A DNA stretch of 64,000 nt from Clostridiales bacterium oral taxon 876 str. F0540 (GTDB lineage Bacteria; Bacillota; Clostridia; Clostridiales; Clostridiaceae): assembly GCA_000466585.1 (NCBI GenBank), contig KE993464.1, positions 1 through 64,000 on the forward strand, read 5' to 3'. Positions 27,190-35,456 of this stretch are shown piece by piece. Numbering within the stretch: the first letter of the stretch is position 1; each line of letters opens with the position of its first letter. The translations under genes and the position numbers were made by a program. The notes beneath the pieces were generated by a model. The model saw only the letters and a program-made list of their open reading frames with translations, did no database searches and was not told the DNA's origin.

Positions 27190-28145
27190 TGAAGCCTGAT
27201 ACTTTAGTTGAAGTTAAAAATCTAAAAAAATATTTTAATGTTGGAAATGATAAAATACTTAAAGCTGTTGATGATGTTTCTTTTAGTATCAAAAAGGGAG
27301 AAACATTGGGTTTGGTTGGAGAATCAGGATGTGGAAAAACCACTTGCGGAAGAACTATATTAGGAATGTATGAAGCTACAGGTGGCCAGGCGCTTTTTGA
27401 AGGCAAAAATATTTATGAAATGAATAAGGCAGAGAAGAAGGCGTTTAGAAAGAATGCTCAAATAATCTTTCAAGATCCATATGCATCCTTAAATCCAAGA
27501 ATGACTGTAGGAGATATTATATCCGAAGGAATGAATAACTTTAAAATGTATAGCGAAAACGATAAGCAAAATAGAATATATGAGCTTCTTCGCTTGGTTG
27601 GACTTAATAAAGAGCATGCTGGTAGATTTCCGCATGAATTCTCTGGTGGTCAAAGACAAAGAATTGGAATCGCAAGGTGTTTAGCAATCGATCCGAAATT
27701 TATAGTTTGTGATGAACCAATATCTGCTTTAGATGTATCTATTCAAGCACAAATTGTTAATTTGCTAATAACCCTGCAAAATGAATTTGGTCTAACTTAT
27801 TTATTTATTGCGCATGATTTATCTATGGTAAAACATATTTCAGATAGAGTTGGAGTAATGTATTTGGGGTGCATGGTAGAGCTTGCAGGCAGCGATGAGC
27901 TTTATAAAAATCCACAGCATCCATATACTCAAGCGCTTCTTTCTGCGATTCCTATACCTAATCCGAGTTATGAAAGATCGAAAAAAAGAATTGCATTAGA
28001 AGGAGAAGTGCCAAGTCCTATAAATCCTGAGCCCGGCTGCAGATTTAGAGCAAGGTGTAAGTATGTCAAGCCAATATGCAGTAAAGAAACTCCGTATCTT
28101 AAAGAAATAAGCTCAGGACATTATGCAGCATGTCATTTGCTTTAG
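27189..28145 (+). CDS. oppF: Oligopeptide ABC transporter ATPase OppF
   Basis: A 318-residue ATPase, the partner of OppD. Walker A is GESGCGKTT at about 45-53, the signature is FSGGQRQRIG at about 151, and Walker B reads FIVCDEPISALD. The C-terminal family domain has the cysteines of GCRFRARC and PICS. AAGGAGGG before the ATG lies in the end of oppD, giving translational coupling. A strong terminator after the gene closes the operon. Confidence 0.95.
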   Translation: MKPDTLVEVKNLKKYFNVGNDKILKAVDDVSFSIKKGETLGLVGESGCGKTTCGRTILGMYEATGGQALFEGKNIYEMNKAEKKAFRKNAQIIFQDPYASLNPRMTVGDIISEGMNNFKMYSENDKQNRIYELLRLVGLNKEHAGRFPHEFSGGQRQRIGIARCLAIDPKFIVCDEPISALDVSIQAQIVNLLITLQNEFGLTYLFIAHDLSMVKHISDRVGVMYLGCMVELAGSDELYKNPQHPYTQALLSAIPIPNPSYERSKKRIALEGEVPSPINPEPGCRFRARCKYVKPICSKETPYLKEISSGHYAACHLL

Positions 28146-28195
28146 CATGATAGATTTTAAAATAGTTCCCACTTTCAATTTCTTATATTTAAAGC

Positions 28196-28240
28196 AAAAA
28201 GGATTGATATAGTAAATAAAATACTATATCAATCCTTTTT
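28196..28240 (+). terminator. Bidirectional terminator after oppF
   Basis: A perfect 19-base inverted repeat (AAAAAGGATTGATATAGTA and its complement at 28222-28240) with a seven-base loop. Its T run reaches into the stop codon of the convergent gene at 28239. Confidence 0.93.
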
Positions 28241-28589
28241 ATATTATTGCAGCTTCTAAAGATAATTGTATAACTATTCCGCATAAACATATAAACAAAG
28301 AAACAAACATAACAACCATTCCAAGGTTTAGTTTACTAAACATCTTATTCCATGAATCTTGATATTTAAGTGGGCGTGTAGCGTTTTTTTGAATAAAAAA
28401 ACCCGAACTTATAAGAAGGCCAAAGCAGCCTATGTAATATAAATTGTTTTTGATAAAATAAAGTAATGATGAGCTTCCATTGTTGTAGAAAATATAGTAG
28501 ATAAATGTAAAAAGTATAGATATTCCCACGGAAATAAAAAGAGCAATCTTAGTACACTTTAAAATATCTTTTAGTATTGCGAATTTCAT
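28239..28589 (-). CDS. Small membrane protein of unknown function
   Basis: A 116-residue protein with three to four predicted hydrophobic helices, at about 14-35, 46-64 and 88-112. I do not recognise a family. GGTGGGG is six bases before the ATG, and the convergent terminator ends it, so it looks like a real single gene. The pattern of two N-terminal helices and a basic loop (KNATRPLKYQDSW) is similar to small clostridial proteins of unknown role. Confidence 0.68.
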   Translation of the reverse strand: MKFAILKDILKCTKIALFISVGISILFTFIYYIFYNNGSSSLLYFIKNNLYYIGCFGLLISSGFFIQKNATRPLKYQDSWNKMFSKLNLGMVVMFVSLFICLCGIVIQLSLEAAII

Positions 28590-28780
28590 TATTTAACCCC
28601 ACCTTTTGTTAAAGACTATATAATTTATTATACACCTTTTGTCAGTTTTGTTGTATTATAATCATGTTTAAATGTTTTAATAAGTAGATTAAAGGATAAG
28701 CTTATAATGATGTTTTTAGAAGAAAGGACTGCGACTATTTTATTTCGCTATAATATTAAGTTTTGAAAGGATGATTCAGC

Positions 28781-29713
28781 ATGAGGACAGACTGGGACGG
28801 GAAGAAGTACTACAGTTTAAATTATTTTTTAAGGGAAAAGTTTGGAGAAAAGGTTTTTAAAATTTCATTGGATGCTGGATTTTCATGCCCAAACAGAGAT
28901 GGAACTATTAGTCGCGGCGGATGCGTTTTCTGCAGCGAGAGAGGCTCGGGTGATTTCGCTGGAGACAGATGCTTCTCTATAACAAGACAGTTTGAAGATA
29001 TAAAAGCAATGATGAATAAGAAATGGAAGGAAGGAAAGTATATAGCTTATTTTCAAGCATATACAAATACTTATGCCCCGGTTTCGGTTCTTCGTGAAAA
29101 ATATGAGGAGGCTGTAAAGCAAGAAGGGGTAGTGGCACTTGCTATAGCTACAAGACCAGATTGTTTAAGTGATGAAGTTTTAGATCTTTTAGAGGAATTT
29201 AATGAAAAAGTTTATGTATGGATAGAGCTTGGACTTCAAACTATAAATGATAATAGCGCTAAAATTATTAATAGAGGATACAAATTAGATGTATTTGAGG
29301 AAGCTTTAGAAAAGCTCAATAAAAGAAAAATAGATGTTGTTGTTCATGCAATTTTTGGGCTTCCGGGAGAAACTCATGAGGATATGCTTGATACAGTTAA
29401 GTTTATAGCTGAAAGACAGATTAAAGGAATTAAATTTCATCTGCTTCATCTTATGGAGGATACTCCACTAGTTAAGCTTTATGAAAAAGGAAAACTTAAG
29501 TTTTTAGAACAGGAAGAATATGTTGATTTAGTATGTAAGTCTATAACCATGCTGCCTCAGGATATGGTTATACACAGACTCACAGGTGATGCGCCAAGAG
29601 AACTTTTAATAGGACCTATGTGGAGTCTTAAGAAGTGGGAAGTTTTAAATGCTATAGATAGAAAATTTATAGAAAACAATTGGTATCAGGGTTTGTATTT
29701 TTCTACAAAATGA
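28781..29713 (+). CDS. Radical SAM protein of the TIGR01212/YhcC family
   Basis: A 310-residue radical SAM protein. The cluster cysteines are Cys36, Cys48 and Cys51 (CPNRDGT, then GGCVFC), the CX11CX2C spacing of the YhcC group rather than the classical CX3CX2C. Further family segments are QAYTNTYAPVSVLREKYEEA, IATRPDCLSDEVLD and HAIFGLPGETHEDM. The substrate is unknown; distant similarity to Elp3-type tRNA enzymes suggests RNA modification, but this is not shown. The ATG lies nine bases after GAAAGGATG. Confidence 0.9.
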   Translation: MRTDWDGKKYYSLNYFLREKFGEKVFKISLDAGFSCPNRDGTISRGGCVFCSERGSGDFAGDRCFSITRQFEDIKAMMNKKWKEGKYIAYFQAYTNTYAPVSVLREKYEEAVKQEGVVALAIATRPDCLSDEVLDLLEEFNEKVYVWIELGLQTINDNSAKIINRGYKLDVFEEALEKLNKRKIDVVVHAIFGLPGETHEDMLDTVKFIAERQIKGIKFHLLHLMEDTPLVKLYEKGKLKFLEQEEYVDLVCKSITMLPQDMVIHRLTGDAPRELLIGPMWSLKKWEVLNAIDRKFIENNWYQGLYFSTK

Positions 29714-29822
29714 TACTTTTACTTTTGTAATGTTTACGAATAGATTTGTAATCCTTTAAATGATAGAATATCAGTATAATACGAAAAGGGTACAAGTAAG
29801 TATTCAGAGGGGGAAATGTATA

Positions 29823-30932
29823 ATGGCAAATTTATCATTAAAAAACATTTACAAAATCTATCCAGGTAACGTAACAGCTGTTAGAGATTTTAACTTAGAT
29901 ATAGAAGATAAAGAGTTTATAGTTTTCGTTGGGCCATCTGGTTGCGGTAAGTCTACAACTCTTAGAATGATAGCAGGTCTTGAAGAAATATCACAAGGGG
30001 AACTTTTCATAGGAGATAAATTAGTTAATGATGTAGCTCCAAAGGATAGAGATATCGCAATGGTTTTCCAAAACTATGCTTTATATCCTCATATGAGTGT
30101 ATTTGATAATATGGCATTTGGACTTAAGTTAAGAAAAGTTCCAAAGGCTGAAATTGAGCAAAAGGTTAAAGAAGCTGCAAAGATTCTTGATATTGAACAC
30201 CTTTTAGACAGAAAGCCAAAGGCACTTTCCGGCGGACAAAGACAAAGAGTTGCTTTAGGTAGAGCTATAGTAAGAGAACCAAAGGTATTCTTAATGGATG
30301 AACCTTTATCAAACCTTGATGCTAAGCTAAGAGTTCAAATGAGAACAGAAATTTCAAAGCTTCATAAAAAATTACAAACAACCTTTATATATGTAACACA
30401 TGACCAAACAGAAGCTATGACAATGGGTTCAAGAATAGTTGTTATGAAGGATGGAGTTGTTCAACAAGTTGATACTCCTCAAAAGATATATGATCACCCA
30501 GCTAACATATTCGTTGCAGGCTTTATAGGTTCACCACAAATGAACTTTATCGACGCTAAGGTTGAAGAAAAGGGTGGAAAGATTGCTCTTGTATTCGGAG
30601 AAGATACAGTTGTTCTTCCTGAAGATAAAGCTGCTATAATTAAAAAAGGCAATTATGTAGGAAAAGATGTTATAATGGGTATAAGACCAGAAAACTTAGA
30701 TGATAGCGAAGACTTTATAGCTAAACATCAAGATGCTGTAATATCCGCATCTGTAGAAGTTACTGAGCTTATGGGAGCTGAAACATATATTTATCTTTCA
30801 AAAGGAAAGGCAAATATAGTAGCAAGAGTAGATGGAAGCTCAAAAGCTAAAGCTGGCGATGTATTAAAGGTTGCTTTAGATACAAGCAAAATACATGTAT
30901 TTGACAAAGAAACTGAAAATACTATAATTTAA
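29823..30932 (+). CDS. Sugar ABC transporter ATPase (MsmK/UgpC/MalK type)
   Basis: A 369-residue ATPase for carbohydrate importers. Walker A GPSGCGKST is at about 38-46, the Q loop is in VFQNYALYPHM, LSGGQRQRVALGRA is at about 135-148, Walker B FLMDEPLSNLD follows, and VTHDQTEAMT contains the switch His. The C-terminal OB-fold regulatory domain starts at about 235. It has no permease partners nearby, as is usual for the shared MsmK-type ATPase that serves several importers. ATG 29823 follows GAGGGGG with spacing of ten; the upstream start at 29760 is not supported. The sugar transporter at 61784 has no ATPase in view and could use it. Confidence 0.93.
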   Translation: MANLSLKNIYKIYPGNVTAVRDFNLDIEDKEFIVFVGPSGCGKSTTLRMIAGLEEISQGELFIGDKLVNDVAPKDRDIAMVFQNYALYPHMSVFDNMAFGLKLRKVPKAEIEQKVKEAAKILDIEHLLDRKPKALSGGQRQRVALGRAIVREPKVFLMDEPLSNLDAKLRVQMRTEISKLHKKLQTTFIYVTHDQTEAMTMGSRIVVMKDGVVQQVDTPQKIYDHPANIFVAGFIGSPQMNFIDAKVEEKGGKIALVFGEDTVVLPEDKAAIIKKGNYVGKDVIMGIRPENLDDSEDFIAKHQDAVISASVEVTELMGAETYIYLSKGKANIVARVDGSSKAKAGDVLKVALDTSKIHVFDKETENTII

Positions 30933-30947
30933 TATATAAACAAAGTA

Positions 30948-30985
30948 AGTACAAGTGCTAAATGCACTTGTACTGGTGGTTTTGT
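30948..30985 (+). terminator. Hairpin after the MsmK-type ATPase
   Basis: AGTACAAGTGC and GCACTTGTACT are exact complements around four to five bases. The following tail is GGTGGTTTTG, so termination may be partial, and the regulator downstream may be reached by readthrough. Confidence 0.6.
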
Positions 30986-31041
30986 GAATAAAAATGAACG
31001 GATATATACTACTTAGTGTTTTTAGTGAAAGGGGAAAATAA

Positions 31042-31989
31042 ATGTACAGTTTTCAGAGTTTTCTACAAGACTTAAATCTTAATACAGGTGTAAGGTTTAA
31101 TTTGAAACTTGAGGATGGAGAAATCTTCTACTCAAGTGCTAAAGTTGCAGCAGGCTCTGATATTGTTTCGTCAATTGTAACTTTAGGAAATTCCAGAATG
31201 ATTTTAGAAATTCCTAAACAGTTTGAAAATTGTACATCACTTCTAAAATATACTATTGAAAATAAGTATAGAGAATTTTTTTCAATGAGGGAGCAATCCC
31301 TCATTGAAATATTAGAGGGAAAAGAAGTAGTCTCAGATAAAATTGGAAAAGCTCTTCCTTTCTTGTCAAAGGGCTGTACATTTTTTATAGTAAATGTTGA
31401 TGGAAGCAGATACGAAGCTTTAAATATTATAAGGCAGCTTTATACCGAAGATGAAGTTGTAAGCTTTGTATATGATGACAATATAGTAGTTATGGGTGTT
31501 TTTGAAGAAATAAGTGATCATGCAAAAAGTATGAGAGAATCTATAGTTTCAGATCTTTATTGCAGATGTCATGTAAGCTATGGTAATATAATATATAATG
31601 CAAAAGATATTAAAAAAGCTTATAATCAAGCTAAAGAGTGTTTAATTCTTAGTAAAAATTTTAGTATAAAAGACGAAATTTTTTATTATGATAAAATGCT
31701 TTTTGAGAAAATTGTATATAATATAAGTACAGAGGTCAAGAATGAGCTTTTAAGCAGATTTAAGGAAAAGTTTAATCTCTTTGACAGTGAACTTATCAAT
31801 ACTATTGAAGAGTTTGTAAATTGCGGGCTAAATATAAGTGATGCCGCAAGAAAACTTTATGTACACAGAAATACGCTTATATACAGACTTGATAAAATAA
31901 CAAAAGAAACTGGTTTTGATATAAGGAATTTTAAGGAAGCAACAGTTTTTATAATTGCATTTCTTATTTGGAAAGAAAATAATTTGTAA
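31042..31989 (+). CDS. PucR/CdaR-type transcriptional regulator
   Basis: A 315-residue regulator. The C-terminal helix-turn-helix at about 255-295 (LNISDAARKLYVHRNTLIYRLDKI) is the PucR/CdaR type. The central region (VSYGNIIYNAKDIKKAYNQAKECL) resembles the GGDEF-related domain of these regulators. The N-terminal 90 residues are a possible small-ligand domain. CdaR regulates sugar diacid genes in E. coli, but clostridial members have other or unknown targets. It lies between a sugar ATPase and a LacI regulator, and likely helps control carbohydrate uptake. GGGG is nine bases before the ATG. Confidence 0.85.
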   Translation: MYSFQSFLQDLNLNTGVRFNLKLEDGEIFYSSAKVAAGSDIVSSIVTLGNSRMILEIPKQFENCTSLLKYTIENKYREFFSMREQSLIEILEGKEVVSDKIGKALPFLSKGCTFFIVNVDGSRYEALNIIRQLYTEDEVVSFVYDDNIVVMGVFEEISDHAKSMRESIVSDLYCRCHVSYGNIIYNAKDIKKAYNQAKECLILSKNFSIKDEIFYYDKMLFEKIVYNISTEVKNELLSRFKEKFNLFDSELINTIEEFVNCGLNISDAARKLYVHRNTLIYRLDKITKETGFDIRNFKEATVFIIAFLIWKENNL

Positions 31990-32013
31990 GAGGTAGTTAT
32001 TACCTCTTATTTT
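31987..32013 (+). terminator. Terminator of the PucR/CdaR-type gene
   Basis: TAAGAGGTA and TACCTCTTA pair around GTTAT, followed by TTTT. The stem starts in the stop codon of the gene. Confidence 0.75.
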
Positions 32014-32026
32014 AATCATATTTTGG

Positions 32027-32041
32027 ATAAACGTTTTCACC
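32027..32041. promoter_or_regulatory. LacI-family operator candidate (cre-like)
   Basis: ATAAACGTTTTCAC has the central CG and the AAACGTTT core typical of LacI/CcpA operators; the right half GTTTTCA matches the cre consensus. It lies 28 bases before the start of a LacI-family gene, fitting autoregulation or catabolite control. Confidence 0.5.
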
Positions 32042-32068
32042 GCATTTTATTAAAAAGAGGTTATGGTT

Positions 32069-33085
32069 ATGGGGATGAATGTAACAATAAAAGAAGTAGC
32101 AAAATACGCAGGTGTTTCACCATCAACTGTATCAAGAGTAATATCAGATAGTCCTAGAATCAGCGAAGAAACAAAGGTAGTTGTAAGAGAGGCTATGGAT
32201 AAATTGGGTTATCATCCTAATGCTATAGCCAGAAGTTTGGTTAGCAAGTCAACATATACTGTTGGAATTGTTATGCCGCAGTCTACAGAAAGGGCATTTT
32301 TAAATCCTTTCTTTCCTCAGGCACTAAGTGGAGTTTCAGCAGCTGCACATGAACAAGGTTATTGCATATTGCTTTCAACAGGGGTAAACGAAAAAGAGCA
32401 ACTTGAATCCATTGAAAACATAGTAATGGGTGGAAGAGTAGATGGAGTTATAATAATGTACTCCTCAGTAGACAATGAAGCTTTGGATAAATTAAATAAG
32501 CTTAGAGTTCCAGCGGTAGTTATAGGTAAACCTCTTAAGCCTCAAGGAGTATTATATGTAGATAATGACAATGTTGAAGCTTCTTTTAAGGTTACTGAAG
32601 AGCTTATAAAGAACGGACATGAGAAAATTGCCTTTTTGAGTGGTTCTTTTAAGTTTGTAGTGTCTTTAGATAGACTTGATGGATATATGAATGCACTTAA
32701 AAAATATGATATACCTTTTAGAAAAGAATATATAATGGAGCTTTCTGATTATATAAAGGAAGGTGCCTATGAAGTAACAAAGAAGCTTATTCAAAGGGAG
32801 GATAGACCAACAGCGCTTGTAGTAACAGACGATGTTATGGCCTTTGGAGCTATGGATGCTATCAAGGAAAAAGGTCTTAAAATTCCTGAAGATATTGAAA
32901 TAATGAGTTTTAATAATGTTCCAACGGCAGAACTCACAAGTCCAAGTCTAACTTCTGTGGATATAGATGCTTTTAATTTAGGATATGAGGCTTCAAAGCT
33001 TATTATAGAGAAAATAAAAGGTGAGGCTAAAAAGGATAGAGTGATTGTACCTACCAAAATTATTTATAGAGAGTCTTCTAAATAA
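32069..33085 (+). CDS. LacI-family transcriptional regulator (MalR-like)
   Basis: A 338-residue repressor. The LacI helix-turn-helix is at residues 4-25 (TIKEVAKYAGVSPSTVSRVI) with the hinge helix at about 50-60 (NAIARSL). The type-1 periplasmic-binding-like sensor domain covers the remainder (TYTVGIVMP, then DGVIIM). It resembles MalR-type maltose regulators more than CcpA. Of three closely spaced ATGs (32063, 32069, 32075), 32069 has the best distance from AGAGG at 32056-32060. It probably controls sugar uptake genes with the MsmK-type ATPase nearby. Confidence 0.9.
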   Translation: MGMNVTIKEVAKYAGVSPSTVSRVISDSPRISEETKVVVREAMDKLGYHPNAIARSLVSKSTYTVGIVMPQSTERAFLNPFFPQALSGVSAAAHEQGYCILLSTGVNEKEQLESIENIVMGGRVDGVIIMYSSVDNEALDKLNKLRVPAVVIGKPLKPQGVLYVDNDNVEASFKVTEELIKNGHEKIAFLSGSFKFVVSLDRLDGYMNALKKYDIPFRKEYIMELSDYIKEGAYEVTKKLIQREDRPTALVVTDDVMAFGAMDAIKEKGLKIPEDIEIMSFNNVPTAELTSPSLTSVDIDAFNLGYEASKLIIEKIKGEAKKDRVIVPTKIIYRESSK

Positions 33086-33110
33086 TATAGCCCTTTCATT
33101 ATCTTAAATA

Positions 33111-33157
33111 TAAAAAGGCTGCTTAATTCGTGTTATGAATTAGGCAGCTTTTTATGT
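33111..33157. terminator. Bidirectional terminator overlapping the end of gerAB
   Basis: AAAAAGGCTGCTTAATTC pairs with GAATTAGGCAGCTTTTT with a single mismatch. On the minus strand the last four codons and stop of the permease gene lie in the stem, so the hairpin serves both the LacI gene and the ger operon. Confidence 0.85.
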
Positions 33158-34236
33158 TTATTTTTAAAATACGCTATAATTAAGGTGATAATAGGTATAA
33201 TGATCTGAAGAGGCAGATGAATGTACTTTACTGTGAAGTCCAGACCCCGCTTAATGTGCTGAGGGTAATTGCTTGCTATTAACTCAGAGTATATTAGTAC
33301 TATGATAGCAAATGGGAAAGACAAATACCGTTGATTTTTTACTTTAAAAAGCTGGGATGTTCCGAGTATTGAAACATACATAAATATGCTGATTTTCATA
33401 AAACCTGCTGTGACTAGAGTTACAACTATAAGTATATCTAATCTGTCCAGAAATCCACCAACATGAATAAGTCTCAGTGTTTCAAGTAGTGGAAAATTAG
33501 TTGTAGTAGCATATTTTACTCCTAAGCTGGCAATAAAAAGCAGAGTTATGGAGGAAAGTGAAATGCCCTCTAAGATTACTACCCAGGGTACAATCTTTAT
33601 TAGTTTTTTAGGTTCATTTAGAGTTCTGTATAGCATTGAAAAGGCAATAAACTCTCCAAACGGAAATGCTATTAGTTTCCAGCTTTTTATAGTCTCAGTA
33701 ATTAAACCGTCTTCCATGATAGGAAGAAGCCTGTTAAATACAAGCATGTTCTTAGTGTAAAAAAGTAATACGTATGATAGTAAAAGACCGAATATCATTA
33801 ATGGGAAAAGTATTTCTGCAGCCCTGCATATAGTTTCAAAACCGGTGGTAATTCCATAAGCAATTGTTAGAGTTAGCAAGGTTCCAATGAATATTCTGGA
33901 TGTTTGAGGCATTGAAGATATTGTAATAAGGCCTGTAAAATCCCTAAGTACTCTTGCAGAAAGATATTGAAAATATAAAACGTATAGGATGCTGAAAAAA
34001 GTCCCTAAGTATTTGCCCCAAATTTTAGGCATGTAATCAACTAGAGTGTCATTTGGATAATACCTAAAAATTTGTATATATATTAATTGAAGAAATATGC
34101 CGGGAAGTATATAAATTAGAATAACAAGCCAGGCATCTTGCTTTGCATCAGGAGCTAGAAAAAAAAGTACAGCACTGCCATAAGGAAGTATAAACATAGT
34201 TGCAAACAATTGATAAGGCGATATTTTTCTTTCCAC
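33133..34236 (-). CDS. Spore germination permease, GerAB family (minus operon)
   Basis: A 367-residue membrane protein with about ten helices, of the GerAB/endospore germination permease family within the amino acid-polyamine-cation fold. The family start ISPYQLFATMFILPYGSAVLF and the LPGIFLQLIYIQIFRYYPND region are visible. GerAB subunits bind the germinant in the spore inner membrane. The GTG start follows AAGGG by about ten bases and lies 20 bases after the GerAC stop. It is the last gene of a minus-strand A-C-B operon. Its germinant is unknown. Confidence 0.93.
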   Translation of the reverse strand: MERKISPYQLFATMFILPYGSAVLFFLAPDAKQDAWLVILIYILPGIFLQLIYIQIFRYYPNDTLVDYMPKIWGKYLGTFFSILYVLYFQYLSARVLRDFTGLITISSMPQTSRIFIGTLLTLTIAYGITTGFETICRAAEILFPLMIFGLLLSYVLLFYTKNMLVFNRLLPIMEDGLITETIKSWKLIAFPFGEFIAFSMLYRTLNEPKKLIKIVPWVVILEGISLSSITLLFIASLGVKYATTTNFPLLETLRLIHVGGFLDRLDILIVVTLVTAGFMKISIFMYVSILGTSQLFKVKNQRYLSFPFAIIVLIYSELIASNYPQHIKRGLDFTVKYIHLPLQIIIPIITLIIAYFKNKHKKLPNS

Positions 34237-34256
34237 TGTCAGACTTTCCCTTCTTA

Positions 34257-35429
34257 TTATTTAGCGGACTTATTGGTAAGCCCCGTGCTTCTTATTGTAC
34301 CGTTTACGCTTATTCTCACATCTAAGTTTTGATAAAAGGAGGGCCAATTTTTTTGTAGTTTCTTCCATTCCTTGGGGTAATTTCTGTGAACTACTTCTCC
34401 AAAACCAAATATATCTGTACCCAAATCATTCATTGCTGTATTCAAAGCAAGCTCTATCTCATTTTTTATTGCCTTGCTCTGTTCTCTGCCTATTCTGTCC
34501 AATATTTCAGGATTCTTTACAGGATCAATCTTTGCAGCGATTCTCCTTACATCAGATACTGTTTTAATGTTTATTTCTATACTTATCTTATCTCCATCAA
34601 CAATTGACCTAACTTTGCTCTCAGATTTAATTATTTCACAGGAAACCTTACCAAACTCATCAGAAACGAAAGTAACACTTCCAACTTCCACTTTGCCATT
34701 AATCCACTGCAAACCTCTAGTTTCCTTATCCGTCATATAACCTATTAATTTATCTTTTTTAAAAACAGCGGTTCCGGCCATAACAAATGTTTTGTCAAGT
34801 GTATCCTCTGTGGGTTTGCTTGGATTAATGACTGCCAATACCGGGGAGGTTGTATCACTTGTTAAGGAATTTATAAAATCCAACATATAACTAAAAGGCC
34901 TATATCCAATCATCTCCTGCCTGAGAAATAGATTTTCAACAACTATGGCCGGAATAGGGCTTTTAGGCGTTTGAATTCTAACTATTTCTGAAGCTTTTCC
35001 TTTTGTAACAAGAATAGGGGTATTTAGTCTGAATTCTTCAATTCTTACAAAGGAGTCTATTAAATCACCTACTCCTTTTTTTGCTAACGATTCTCCGATA
35101 ACGATATATTTTGTATGACCAAAGTGCTGAACCTGACTCATAGTTTTTGAGGCTTCAAAAACGGCATCAAAAAATGTATCACCAATACCGGATAATGTTA
35201 TTACATCATTTCCTACTGAGCCCTCAGGGCTTCCAGCAGTCTGTTGAGTAGATATATTTGGATTTAGTAGCTGCATTGTAACTTCGATTTTGCTATCAGG
35301 TGTTAAATCCACTCCAACTGCCAGAACTATAAACAATCGCTGTATTTCTTTTTTATTTCCAGTACAACCTATAGTCGAAAAGGAAATACTTATTGTAAGG
35401 AAACATAAAAGTATTTTTTTCCATAACAT
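34257..35429 (-). CDS. Spore germination lipoprotein, Ger(x)C/GerAC family (minus operon)
   Basis: A 390-residue lipoprotein. The lipobox is TIGC with Cys22. It shows the GerAC layout: RLFIVLAVGVDLTPDSKIEVTMQLLNP early, the QVQHFGHTKYIVIGESLAKKG-like segment, and a C-terminal ELALNTAMNDLGTDIFGFGEVVHRNYPKEWKKLQ segment common to the family. GAGG lies eight bases before the ATG. It follows gerAA by 27 bases and is part of the germinant receptor complex in spores. Confidence 0.94.
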   Translation of the reverse strand: MLWKKILLCFLTISISFSTIGCTGNKKEIQRLFIVLAVGVDLTPDSKIEVTMQLLNPNISTQQTAGSPEGSVGNDVITLSGIGDTFFDAVFEASKTMSQVQHFGHTKYIVIGESLAKKGVGDLIDSFVRIEEFRLNTPILVTKGKASEIVRIQTPKSPIPAIVVENLFLRQEMIGYRPFSYMLDFINSLTSDTTSPVLAVINPSKPTEDTLDKTFVMAGTAVFKKDKLIGYMTDKETRGLQWINGKVEVGSVTFVSDEFGKVSCEIIKSESKVRSIVDGDKISIEINIKTVSDVRRIAAKIDPVKNPEILDRIGREQSKAIKNEIELALNTAMNDLGTDIFGFGEVVHRNYPKEWKKLQKNWPSFYQNLDVRISVNGTIRSTGLTNKSAK

Positions 35430-35456
35430 ATTGCATTCCTCATTTAAATTTATTAA

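Noticed and set aside
27077..27406. 109-codon minus-strand frame across the oppD-oppF junction
   Set aside because: Both genes on the plus strand are certain and overlap there; no independent signals.
34295..34740. Overlapping plus-strand frames opposite the minus-strand GerAC gene
   Set aside because: GerAC is clear on the other strand; the frames overlap each other and have no start signals.
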